A stretch of 64,000 nt of DNA. Source: an uncultured Amylibacter sp. GTDB taxonomy: Bacteria; Pseudomonadota; Alphaproteobacteria; Rhodobacterales; Rhodobacteraceae. The notes beneath the pieces were generated by a model. The model did not search any database, was not told where the DNA came from, and saw only the letters and a list, made by a program, of their open reading frames with translations. Position 1 is the first letter of the stretch. Each line of letters opens with the position of its first letter. The position numbers and the translations under genes are program-made. Below, one piece after another: positions 8,047 through 17,891 of this stretch. The stretch covers positions 1,388,501-1,452,500 of the forward strand of contig OY365741.1 in the NCBI GenBank assembly GCA_959347425.1, in the 5' to 3' direction.

Positions 8047-9102
8047 ATGAAAACAGTAAACATTAAAACCATCAAAACGGGCAGGTTAAACGCGATAGAT
8101 TTATTTGCTGGCTGTGGTGGTTTAACTCAAGGAATGCATGACGCGGGTTTTCATACCAAAGTGGCGGTGGAATTAGACGCTATCGCGGCGGATGCCTATA
8201 AAACAAATCACCCAAAGACACACATTATCCAAAAAGATATTCGTCTTGTACAAGCTGATGAAATTAAAAAAATACTAAACGGAGACAAAATCCATTTATT
8301 GGCAGGTTGTCCGCCATGCCAAGGGTTTTCGTCCTTAAGGCGGTTGAATAAAAAAGACAATGTAAAAGACGATAGAAATGATCTTGTTAAGGATTATTTT
8401 CGTTTGGTTAAAGACCTTAAACCCATGACAATAATGATGGAAAATGTGCCAGCACTTGAGTCTTATAGTGTTTTTCAAGATATTGTTGAACGTCTTGGCA
8501 AATTAGGCTATAAACTGACCACAAGAGTATTGAACGTAAAGGATTATGGCGTTCCGCAAAGCCGGCGCAGGTTGGTTATGATTGGCTCTTTACTGGGTAA
8601 AGTTAGACTGCCAAAGCCGTGCAAGAAAATCGTTACGGTAAGAGACACGATTGCCCATCTTGCCCCGCCAGAGAAAACGTCTGACCCGATGCAAAAAATT
8701 ATAGCCAACCATGGCGATTCGGTTAAAGAACGTATAAGATTGACCCCCAAAGATGGCGGTAGCTGGAAGGATTTACCCGAAAAATATATTTTGAAATGCC
8801 ATAAGAAAGAAAACGTTGGGTTCCAAGATATTTATGGGCGATTGCGCTGGGATGAGTGTTCTAATACCATTACAGGAGGGTGTTTGACACCGTCAAAGGG
8901 GCGGTTTTTGCATCCCGAACAAAATAGGGTTATTACGCCAAGAGAGGCATCTTTGTTGCAATCATTTTCGCCTGAATATAAATTCCCCGTTAATATTCCT
9001 AAACAAGCGTTAGCGTTGCTTATTGGCAACGCACTCCCGCCTAAGTTTAGTTATGAGTATTCAAAAAGCCTTGCGTTGCATATTAAAAAGTATTACAAGT
9101 AA
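8047..9102 (+). CDS. DNA (cytosine-5-)-methyltransferase
   Basis: Transfers a methyl group from SAM to C5 of cytosine in a specific DNA sequence. With the ATG at 8047 the protein has 351 residues. Motif I DLFAGCGGLTQG is at residues 18-29, catalytic motif IV GCPPCQGFSSL has Cys91, the ENV motif (MMENVPAL) is near 132-134, motif VIII VPQSRRRLVMIG is present, and the C-terminal LIGNALPP is motif X. The open frame extends upstream to 7936, but that part covers leader element C and no ribosome site decides the start; 8038 is an in-frame alternative. It lies 25 bp upstream of a GHKL ATPase gene, with which it probably forms a modification/defence unit. No restriction endonuclease is recognised nearby. 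Confidence 0.9.
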   Translation: MKTVNIKTIKTGRLNAIDLFAGCGGLTQGMHDAGFHTKVAVELDAIAADAYKTNHPKTHIIQKDIRLVQADEIKKILNGDKIHLLAGCPPCQGFSSLRRLNKKDNVKDDRNDLVKDYFRLVKDLKPMTIMMENVPALESYSVFQDIVERLGKLGYKLTTRVLNVKDYGVPQSRRRLVMIGSLLGKVRLPKPCKKIVTVRDTIAHLAPPEKTSDPMQKIIANHGDSVKERIRLTPKDGGSWKDLPEKYILKCHKKENVGFQDIYGRLRWDECSNTITGGCLTPSKGRFLHPEQNRVITPREASLLQSFSPEYKFPVNIPKQALALLIGNALPPKFSYEYSKSLALHIKKYYK

Positions 9103-9127
9103 AGAATAACGTGAAAGGAACGTGAAT

Positions 9128-10795
9128 ATGGCAGATGAAGAAAAAAAATTACAAATGAGCTTTGACCCCAATACAATTGATCATTTGGGGATTAAAATGT
9201 ATTCGCGCATTCCCAATGCGATAGCAGAACTTATTGCCAATGCTTATGATGCAAAAGCCACAAGGGTTGATGTAAAGTTATATGATGACGGGGATGAAAA
9301 AAAAATTGAGATTTGGGATGATGGTCATGGCATGGATTTTGATGAGGTTAATGATAAATTTCTGCGTATCGGCAGGAATCGTCGTGAAGATGATGCGACT
9401 ATAGATCATAGTCAAAGAAAACCAACAGGAAAAAAAGGACTTGGCAAGCTCGCACTTTTTGGTCTCGGTGATTTGATTGAGGTAACAACTACAAAAGAAG
9501 GTTCTAATCAAAAATTAAAATTTATACTTAGCTTGACGGCTCTGAAAGGAACCACCAAAGGAAAGGACTACGAACCAATGTTTAGTACTGAGGATTGTAG
9601 TCCAGAAGAGCAAGGTACATCTATCATTCTTAGGAACTTAACCCGTAAAAGTTTATTTAATACAGAAGAATTAGCAGTAAGTCTTTCAAGGCTTTTTGAT
9701 TTTTTTAGTGAGGGTTTTAGATGTTTTATAACTTTGAATGATACTGATGAATTTGAAGTAGATAACAGGCTAAAATTTAGAGATATTAATAGGCAATTTA
9801 CTTGGGAGTTTCCAAATTTCTTTGAAAAAATAGAAACAGCTTATGAACACAAAGAAGACATTAGAGGTGAAATTATTTCTTCAGAAAAGCCGTTAAAACC
9901 TGGTTTGCGAGGCATTAGCTTATTTGCTAATGGTAGGCTTGTTAATATCCCAGAGTTTTTTGGGAACTCTGAATCAAGTCATGTTTTTTCCTATCTAACG
10001 GGTTGGCTTAATGTTGATTTTATAGACGATGATAAAGAAGATTTGATTGCAACCAATCGGCAATCGCTAAACTGGGATGTGCCAATTACCCGCGCTCTTC
10101 GCGAGTTTCTTGTTGCAGTGCTACGCAGAGTTATAACCGATTGGCGAGATAAAAGAAAAAAAATTAAGAACGAGACTATTAGTGTTAAAACTGGCATTAA
10201 TATGGAAAAATGGTTTGGGGCATTACCATCAGGTACAATTAAAGAAAAAACAGAAGGTATTTTTGATATATTGGAAAAGGATGATGGTGTTTCTATAGAA
10301 ACACAGGAAAATATTGCAAATAATGTTCATCATCTTATTCCAGAATACCCTCTTTATCATTGGCGACATTTACATGATGAAATAAAAGATGTTGCAAAAG
10401 ACAAATATATAAACAAGGATTATTATGGGGCGTTTTTTGAAGCCGCAAAACATTATGCTGATTGTGTTCGTGCAAAAGCGGGTAATTACGATCCCAGTAC
10501 AGATGACTATTTGATGATGGCAAAAGTATTTGGTATGGCAGGGATAAAACCAAGAATGCTTTCCGTTACAAAAGGATATACCCGTCCAAATGGGGTAGCT
10601 TTTCATCCAGACGTGATAAAGAATATAGAAGAGGCGCAAAAAGAGCTATCACAAGGTGTTATTCGTGGGGGTCGTAATGTACTAGCACATACAACACATA
10701 TAGATTTAAGAGTTTCGGGTTTATTCAGTGAAAAAGATTGTCTTGATGCGTTAAGTCTTTTGGCTCATCTGTTTAGACGGTTGGATGATGCATAA
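9128..10795 (+). CDS. GHKL (Hsp90/MutL/MORC-like) ATPase with C-terminal HEPN-like domain
   Basis: 555 residues. The N-terminal GHKL ATPase fold shows the N box AIAELIANAYDAKA (E34, N38), G1 box WDDGHGMD (residues 63-70) and glycine-rich lid GKKGLGKLALFGLGD (101-115). The C-terminal 150 residues resemble the TIGR02391/Ymh-like families and contain RNVLAH (R516-H521), the RX4H pattern of HEPN RNases. The ATG at 9128 is preferred to the GTG at 9122 because an AAAGGA site lies about 8 bp upstream. Prokaryotic MORC-like ATPases are known neighbours of restriction-modification enzymes, and this one follows a 5mC methyltransferase. The role as nucleic-acid sensor plus toxic nuclease is inferred, not shown. 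Confidence 0.75.
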   Translation: MADEEKKLQMSFDPNTIDHLGIKMYSRIPNAIAELIANAYDAKATRVDVKLYDDGDEKKIEIWDDGHGMDFDEVNDKFLRIGRNRREDDATIDHSQRKPTGKKGLGKLALFGLGDLIEVTTTKEGSNQKLKFILSLTALKGTTKGKDYEPMFSTEDCSPEEQGTSIILRNLTRKSLFNTEELAVSLSRLFDFFSEGFRCFITLNDTDEFEVDNRLKFRDINRQFTWEFPNFFEKIETAYEHKEDIRGEIISSEKPLKPGLRGISLFANGRLVNIPEFFGNSESSHVFSYLTGWLNVDFIDDDKEDLIATNRQSLNWDVPITRALREFLVAVLRRVITDWRDKRKKIKNETISVKTGINMEKWFGALPSGTIKEKTEGIFDILEKDDGVSIETQENIANNVHHLIPEYPLYHWRHLHDEIKDVAKDKYINKDYYGAFFEAAKHYADCVRAKAGNYDPSTDDYLMMAKVFGMAGIKPRMLSVTKGYTRPNGVAFHPDVIKNIEEAQKELSQGVIRGGRNVLAHTTHIDLRVSGLFSEKDCLDALSLLAHLFRRLDDA

Positions 10796-10800
10796 AAAAT

Positions 10801-11913
10801 TTAATAAACAACCACCGCCCGAATAGCCTCGCCCGCATGCATCAAATCAAAACCTTTGTTAATATCCTCTAACGCCAATTTATGGGTAATCATCGGGTCA
10901 ATCTCTATCTTCCCCTGCATATACCAATCGACTATTTTGGGAACATCGGTGCGGCCGCGGGCGCCGCCAAAGGCTGTGCCCCGCCACACTCGCCCCGTCA
11001 CCAATTGAAACGGACGGGTGGCAATCTCTGCCCCAGCGGGCGCGACTCCGATAATAATAGACTCGCCCCAGCCTTTATGCGCGGATTCCAACGCAACCCG
11101 CATAACATCGACATTCCCCGTCGCATCAAAAGTATAATCCGCACCGCCTTGCGTTAATTCCACCAGATGGGCAACCATATCGCCCGAAACTCGCGAGGGA
11201 TTGACAAAATCGGTCATGCCGAAATACCGCCCCATTTGCTCTTTGCTATCATTTACATCCACGCCGACGATTTGGTCAGCACCCGCCAGTCGCAGCCCTT
11301 GGATGACATTCAGCCCTATTCCGCCCAACCCAAAGACTATCGCCCGCGCGCCGATTTCCGCCTTAGCCGTGTTTATCACCGCGCCAATCCCCGTAGTGAC
11401 TCCGCACCCGATATAGCAAATTTTATCAAACGGCGCGTCCTTGCGGACTTTGGCCAGGGCGATTTCGGGCAGAACCGTGTGGTTAGCAAAGGTGGAACAG
11501 CCCATGTAATGAAAAATAGGCGTGCCGTCCTTCATTGAAAACCGAGACGTTCCGTCAGGCATAACCCCTTGCCCTTGGGTGGAGCGGATGGCTTGGCAGA
11601 GGTTGGTTTTGGGATGGAGGCAATAATCGCACTGGCGACATTCGGCGGTATAAAGCGGAATGACATGGTCGCCAACGGCAAGGCTGGTTACGTTTTTGCC
11701 GATTTCCACGACCACGCCCGCGCCTTCGTGTCCGAGGATGGCGGGGAATAGCCCCTCTGGATCGGCGCCACTGCGGGTGAAATCGTCAGTATGGCAAATG
11801 CCCGTTGCTTTGATTTCTATCAGGACTTCGCCCGCTTTTGGGGGGGCGAGGTTGACCTCCATTATTTCCAATGGTTGCCCTGGTTTGAGGGCGACTGCTG
11901 CACGTGTTTTCAT
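10801..11913 (-). CDS. adhC: S-(hydroxymethyl)glutathione dehydrogenase / class III alcohol dehydrogenase
   Basis: Zinc- and NAD-dependent oxidation of S-hydroxymethylglutathione (formaldehyde detoxification); it also reduces S-nitrosoglutathione. It is 370 residues, the family length. Catalytic zinc region GICHTD (C40) and GHEG (H62); structural zinc cysteines C92, C95, C98, C106; NAD-binding FGLGGIGLNVIQG; the class III segments STQGQGVMPDGTSRF and GTAFGGARGRTD are present. Composition matches the housekeeping genes rather than the AT-rich neighbours. It is convergent with the ATPase gene, with only 5 bp between stops. Confidence 0.95.
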   Translation of the reverse strand: MKTRAAVALKPGQPLEIMEVNLAPPKAGEVLIEIKATGICHTDDFTRSGADPEGLFPAILGHEGAGVVVEIGKNVTSLAVGDHVIPLYTAECRQCDYCLHPKTNLCQAIRSTQGQGVMPDGTSRFSMKDGTPIFHYMGCSTFANHTVLPEIALAKVRKDAPFDKICYIGCGVTTGIGAVINTAKAEIGARAIVFGLGGIGLNVIQGLRLAGADQIVGVDVNDSKEQMGRYFGMTDFVNPSRVSGDMVAHLVELTQGGADYTFDATGNVDVMRVALESAHKGWGESIIIGVAPAGAEIATRPFQLVTGRVWRGTAFGGARGRTDVPKIVDWYMQGKIEIDPMITHKLALEDINKGFDLMHAGEAIRAVVVY

Positions 11914-11977
11914 TTTGTTGGGTTCCTTTGTTTTTAGAGAGTGTGGATTATTTTTGTGTGCGTGTCAATGGGTTTAA

Positions 11978-12005
11978 TGGTGAATTGTGAATTATGAATG
12001 GTGAA
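11978..12005. repeat. Heptamer array (TGGTGAA/TTGTGAA/TTATGAA, 4 units)
   Basis: Four 7-bp units, the same set as at 6941-6968 in a different order, followed by the same T-rich run (TTTTTTAG). It marks the upstream boundary of leader element B within the 350-bp gene-free stretch 11914-12263. Confidence 0.75.
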
Positions 12006-12030
12006 TTTTTTAGAAAATACGAAAAAGCGT

Positions 12031-12253
12031 TTGACTTTATGTTTGTTTTCTGTGAAAGTCGTATCTGTATTCGCAATACAAACAATAGAGTGACCGCTAA
12101 CCATAAAAAGTTAGTCGGGTCACCACTGAATAAAATAACTACTTCACAGGCGGACTCCGTCGGCGGGGTAGTGAATATGTGGAAACTCTTACTCTATTGT
12201 ATGTGTTGCGAAGGGCCCGGCGCAGGTCGGGTTAAATCGCAATTTAACTTGGA
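12031..12253 (+). promoter_or_regulatory. Structured leader element B (candidate cis-regulatory RNA)
   Basis: Homologue of element A upstream of another lipoprotein gene. TTGACT at 12031-12036 is a possible -35 box. Stem P1 pairs 12070-12093 with 12189-12212 (24 nt, one mismatch, two wobbles) using arms of different sequence from A. GTCGGG (12114-12119), CCAC (12123-12126), GGCGG-ACT-CCGTC, and GTGG (12179-12182) are conserved. The 3' hairpin CCCGGC-GCAG-GTCGGG (12216-12231) is kept with a wobble. TTGCGA (12206-12211) can alternatively pair with TCGCAA (12237-12242), just before the TTGGAG ribosome site. A local CTAAC/GTTAG hairpin (12097-12114) is present. Confidence 0.6.
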
Positions 12254-12263
12254 GTAAAATCTT

Positions 12264-13256
12264 ATGAACCCTATCTATACTTTAATAATAGCCGTTATGT
12301 TGACGGCTTGTGTTGGCTCGGTGAGCGTTCCCGCCGATGAAACGAAAAAGATGGACGAACCCGAAACCGAAAAAATGGTTGAAGTTGAAACCGAAACCGA
12401 AATGATGGACGAACCCAAAATCCCGCCACCGAATCCCTGTATTGCAAACCCCTTTGGTGATGGTTGTAATGATTATGGACAACAGAGCTTTTGTGGGATT
12501 AGAGGCAATGCGGGCGATAGCCGTTGCGCCACTATTCTTGGGCGAACAAATATGGCAACATGGTTGCAAAGTTTTGTAGTTCCCTTGCGCTCCACAGCAG
12601 CAGAGGCAAACAATGTAACATCTTTTTTAAGAGTTGGCGCGGATAATACGATTAACACAACGGGGATAGCAATCAATTCTGCGGATGCTAAAACACTAAC
12701 TCGTGCGGGCGATTTGAATGATGGTGTTCTCTTTTTTAAAGGAAAGCCAAACGGGAGCAATACAGAGCATTTCTTTGCTGGGATTTTGCCGACAACCGAT
12801 TTGGGACCACCTGTGCCAGCAACCGAACCAGAGGCAACATGGACGGGGTCTTATCGGCGGGGCAATACTGCAATAGTTAATGATGTTTCCTTTGTTATTG
12901 ATTTTGAAAACCGAACTATTGATGCAAGAGCACCTTTTGCTGAAAGTAATGATATTGACAGATTGGATTTATTATTAGAAGAGGTCAGAACTAGGCAAAT
13001 CAGGGCATCAGTCGGTGGTCCTCAGTCCATGACTGATACCTCAAGACTTCTGATTTTTGATTTGAATTTTACCCCAAGCGGTGTGATAGACGGGATAGTT
13101 TTATTTTATTATACCCGCACAGTTGATAGAGCGAACGCTACGGGACTGATTGGGCAGGATGGTTTGGTTGGTGTTTTTGTAGACTCATCAGTCGGCTTTT
13201 TTCCGCAGTTGCAAAACTTTTATGGTGGCTTTTGGGCTGAACCGCCCAGCAAATGA
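12264..13256 (+). CDS. Lipoprotein with one Cys-rich segment and one barrel module (small paralogue of the giant protein)
   Basis: 330 residues. Signal peptide with lipobox MLTAC (Cys16); an acidic Glu/Thr/Met-rich linker with repeated MDEPE-type units (about 25-52); a Cys-rich segment NPCIANPFGDGC...FC...RC (about 56-90). A C-terminal module follows with FFAGILPTTDLG, SFVIDFENRTIDA, LNFTPSGVIDGIVLFY, and ATGLIGQDGLVGVFVD...YGGFW. The same order of motifs is repeated many times in the 7,090-residue protein at 19349. The module resembles the C-terminal barrel of TbpB-like surface lipoproteins (inference). It is expressed behind leader element B. Ligand and export route are unknown. Confidence 0.8.
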   Translation: MNPIYTLIIAVMLTACVGSVSVPADETKKMDEPETEKMVEVETETEMMDEPKIPPPNPCIANPFGDGCNDYGQQSFCGIRGNAGDSRCATILGRTNMATWLQSFVVPLRSTAAEANNVTSFLRVGADNTINTTGIAINSADAKTLTRAGDLNDGVLFFKGKPNGSNTEHFFAGILPTTDLGPPVPATEPEATWTGSYRRGNTAIVNDVSFVIDFENRTIDARAPFAESNDIDRLDLLLEEVRTRQIRASVGGPQSMTDTSRLLIFDLNFTPSGVIDGIVLFYYTRTVDRANATGLIGQDGLVGVFVDSSVGFFPQLQNFYGGFWAEPPSK

Positions 13257-13350
13257 AATGTTGGTTTTTTAAAAATGGTTGACAAATTTTTAAACAAATA
13301 TTATATGTGTTAAAAGCACTTATGCAATAACTATAAAAAGGAAATAAAAA

Positions 13351-13908
13351 ATGACAACAACGACACTTTGGAATTCAAACCTCCCAGAACAAGAAATAAG
13401 AGACCAATTAGATTCTAAAAATTTAGACCCTAAATATCATACTTATATTGGACTAAGGGGCGCATCTTTATTGCATCTTGCAGCATGCTTTAGTGGTAAT
13501 TTAGATTATGTAGAATACCTATTAAGTCTAAAACTTAATCCAAACAGTTTAGACGACAATGGGGACACCCCTTTACATTATAGCGTTGATAAAGTTAGCC
13601 AATGTCCTGTTGCAATAACAGATTGTTTAATAAAGAATGGTGCGGATGTAAATATTAAAAATACATTAGAAGGGTATACACCTTTACATAGGTCTGCGGG
13701 TTGGAATAAAGAAATTAAAGTGACACAGTTATTAGTAGAGGCAGGTGCAAATTTAGATGTACAAGATAATCATGGGAATACTCCTTTACATGTAATAGGG
13801 ATGGAAACTTGCAGTCTTGAAATAGAAACATATTTACTTGAAAAGGGAGCTAATCCAGATATAAAAAACGACGACGGTGAATTGTATTTAAAAAATATTA
13901 GATGGTAA
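13351..13908 (+). CDS. Ankyrin-repeat protein
   Basis: 185 residues with about four ankyrin repeats. Signatures include ASLLHLAACFSGNLDYVEYLLS, cut here as the helix pair near 36-57, then GDTPLHYS near 71, GYTPLHRSA near 109, and GNTPLHVIG near 143. No signal peptide or catalytic domain is visible, so it is likely a cytoplasmic protein-interaction module. The ribosome site AAAAGGAAATAAAA precedes the ATG; almost the same leader sequence precedes the next two genes, suggesting one transcript. AT-rich composition. Confidence 0.88.
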   Translation: MTTTTLWNSNLPEQEIRDQLDSKNLDPKYHTYIGLRGASLLHLAACFSGNLDYVEYLLSLKLNPNSLDDNGDTPLHYSVDKVSQCPVAITDCLIKNGADVNIKNTLEGYTPLHRSAGWNKEIKVTQLLVEAGANLDVQDNHGNTPLHVIGMETCSLEIETYLLEKGANPDIKNDDGELYLKNIRW

Positions 13909-13965
13909 GGTAATAACAACTAATAACCTATCAAAATTTAACTAATAATTAAAAGGAAAATAAAA

Positions 13966-14397
13966 ATGACCGATGTAAATGATGATGTAGTAGCATTAGA
14001 ATCTCGAAAAGATATAATCAAGGAACTACAGGCAAGCGCACCAAATTTGAGAGAAGAGCCATTAACAGATGAAATGAGAAATTGGTTTGATGGTGTTTGT
14101 GCGGCTTTGAGTCCATTAATAGAAATCGATGCAAAATTTAACTTAATCCCAGAAATAGATATACTAATTAAGTGTTTAGAAGATAATAGTCCAGCCACAG
14201 AGCAAAGGAAAAAAACTGCTGATGAAATTAAAACAATACTAGATGTAGCTCTATCAGAGACAGAAAGCAGAATCCAGTATTTAAATAAGGTCGCACAATC
14301 TCTCTCAATTATTATTGATGATAGTCGTTATGATAATAATGATAATATTCATGCTCGCGGTGTATGGGTTGAGGTCTCTCCTGAAAATGACGACTAA
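13966..14397 (+). CDS. Hypothetical protein, mostly helical
   Basis: 143 residues, not recognised. It is acidic and helical by inspection, without signal peptide, membrane segment or cysteine pairs beyond two isolated Cys. It lies between the ankyrin gene and the barrel-module gene with short spacers and an AAAAGGAAAATAAAA ribosome site, so it is probably co-transcribed. An immunity, chaperone or adaptor role would be guesswork. Confidence 0.6.
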   Translation: MTDVNDDVVALESRKDIIKELQASAPNLREEPLTDEMRNWFDGVCAALSPLIEIDAKFNLIPEIDILIKCLEDNSPATEQRKKTADEIKTILDVALSETESRIQYLNKVAQSLSIIIDDSRYDNNDNIHARGVWVEVSPENDD

Positions 14398-14423
14398 TAA
14401 ATACCAATTAAAAGGAAAACAAA

Positions 14424-14981
14424 ATGACTGGTGCAAAACAAAAATATAGTGAATGTGTCCTAACATTTGACTACGCTTTTGATGATGGCGATACCCAAAA
14501 TGGCGTAACGCTTACCCACGCACTCCATCCACAAGTAGGAACTACAATTTCTCATGCCGATTTTTTACCAAACACCAATCTTACCCCTCATTTACTTGGA
14601 ACAAATAAAGATGGTGTATGGACAGGAAAAGGATTCATCCTTATGGATAATTCAGGTGTAGAGATACCTGAATTTGCTCTTACTGTTAATTTTGAAAATA
14701 GGCGTATTGAAGGTTGGTCTATGTTTAGAGATGAATATAGATATGATGGCTTTTACCTAGAAGGAACATTTAATACTAATAATAATCAGATTATTAATGG
14801 AGCAACTTGTTTTGGAAGTTGGAATGGTGATACTTTACAACACTTGAATAATACTACGGCAACACTCACCTGTTCAATTGGTGAAAAAGGTGCGGTTGGG
14901 TATTTTTTGTCTGAAGGAAATAATCTTCCTTATACTGGTGGATTTGTGGTGCGTCCGCCCCAAAAAATAATTAATCACTAA
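14424..14981 (+). CDS. Stand-alone barrel-module protein without signal peptide
   Basis: 185 residues. The second half carries the barrel-module signature of the giant lipoprotein: GVWTGKGFIL, FALTVNFENRRIEGW, a GTFN strand, then SIGEKGAVGYFLSEGNNLP, YTGGFVV. Unlike the 330-residue paralogue it has neither a lipobox nor a signal peptide, and the first Cys-rich segment is missing; only Cys12, one mid-domain Cys and one Cys before SIGEK are seen. It could be a truncated derivative or a module exported by another route. The C-terminal IINH and stop codon are built from the first unit of a heptamer array. An AAAAGGAAAACAAA ribosome site precedes the ATG. Confidence 0.7.
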   Translation: MTGAKQKYSECVLTFDYAFDDGDTQNGVTLTHALHPQVGTTISHADFLPNTNLTPHLLGTNKDGVWTGKGFILMDNSGVEIPEFALTVNFENRRIEGWSMFRDEYRYDGFYLEGTFNTNNNQIINGATCFGSWNGDTLQHLNNTTATLTCSIGEKGAVGYFLSEGNNLPYTGGFVVRPPQKIINH

Positions 14982-14999
14982 TCACTAATCATTAATCAC
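14972..14999. repeat. Heptamer array (TAATCAC, 4 units)
   Basis: Units TAATCAC, TAATCAC, TAATCAT, TAATCAC. This is the same heptamer as at 3591-3618 on the opposite strand. It overlaps the stop codon of the preceding gene. Confidence 0.75.
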
Positions 15000-15018
15000 T
15001 AAAAGCAGGTCACCCCCC

Positions 15019-15510
15019 ATGATAACTCTTCGTCCGCAAACCCCCGCCGATAATGACGGTATTTGGCGGATATTCCACGCGGTCATACAGGCGGGCGATA
15101 GCTTTGTCTTTGATGCCACCATGACGAAACAACAGGCTCTGGATTTCTGGCTCGCCAAAGGCAATTATTGCGTCGTGGCAGAGCAGAATAACAAAATCAT
15201 CGGCACTTATATCGTCAAAGCTAATCCGCCCGTTAATGGCTCTTATATCTGTAATGCGGGCTATATGGTGGATGAATCGGCGCGAGGGCTGGGGCTTGGC
15301 TATAAGATGGGGCTCGATTCCTTGGAACAAGCCGGCAAAATGGGATTTCGCGCTATGCAGTTTAATATCGTCGCCTCCAGCAATACCCACGCCTTGCGCC
15401 TGTGGGATAAGCTGGGATTTACCGTTATTGGCACAACTCCGAATGGGTTTAAACACCGAACACTGGGCTATATCGATTCCCATATTATCTTTAAATCCCT
15501 GATTGATTGA
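15019..15510 (+). CDS. GNAT family N-acetyltransferase
   Basis: 163 residues with the GNAT fold: an N-terminal ITLRPQTPADNDGIWRIF strand-helix, then a central beta strand NAGYMVDESARGLGLGYKMG, whose RGLGLG carries the acetyl-CoA pyrophosphate-binding pattern. A C-terminal VASSNTHALRLWDKLGF motif follows. The substrate is unknown; such proteins acetylate small amines or N-termini. It lies upstream of katG on the same strand but separated by a probable katG promoter. Confidence 0.88.
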   Translation: MITLRPQTPADNDGIWRIFHAVIQAGDSFVFDATMTKQQALDFWLAKGNYCVVAEQNNKIIGTYIVKANPPVNGSYICNAGYMVDESARGLGLGYKMGLDSLEQAGKMGFRAMQFNIVASSNTHALRLWDKLGFTVIGTTPNGFKHRTLGYIDSHIIFKSLID

Positions 15511-15530
15511 TGGGGCCCAATTAATTAGGA

Positions 15531-15558
15531 TTGACACCCACGTTGTTTTCGTTATATG
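15531..15558 (+). promoter_or_regulatory. Probable katG promoter
   Basis: TTGACA at 15531-15536 and TATATG at 15553-15558 with a 16-bp spacer, about 43 bp before the katG start codon. No OxyR site could be confirmed by eye. Confidence 0.5.
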
Positions 15559-15571
15559 CTCTCAACATTAA

Positions 15572-17752
<2,181 letters not shown>

Positions 17753-17756
17753 TTTT

Positions 17757-17801
17757 ACCCCGTAATTACGGAATGTGATTCCCGATTTACGGGGTGTTTT
17801 T
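17757..17801 (+). terminator. Intrinsic terminator after katG (first of two)
   Basis: Arms ACCCCGTAA (17757-17765) and TTACGGGGT (17787-17795), with a nested GGAAT/ATTCC hairpin in the loop, followed by GTTTTT. Confidence 0.75.
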
Positions 17802-17810
17802 ACTAACCCT

Positions 17811-17855
17811 ACCCCGTAATTACGGAATTACATTCCTGAAAAACGGGGTATTTTG
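17811..17855 (+). terminator. Second, nearly identical hairpin terminator
   Basis: Arms ACCCCGT (17811-17817) and ACGGGGT (17843-17849) around the same nested GGAAT/ATTCC hairpin, then ATTTTG. It is a tandem copy of the preceding terminator with loop differences. Confidence 0.6.
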
Positions 17856-17891
17856 CTTGTAATTCCGCTATAAACCGCTATAATCCATCCT

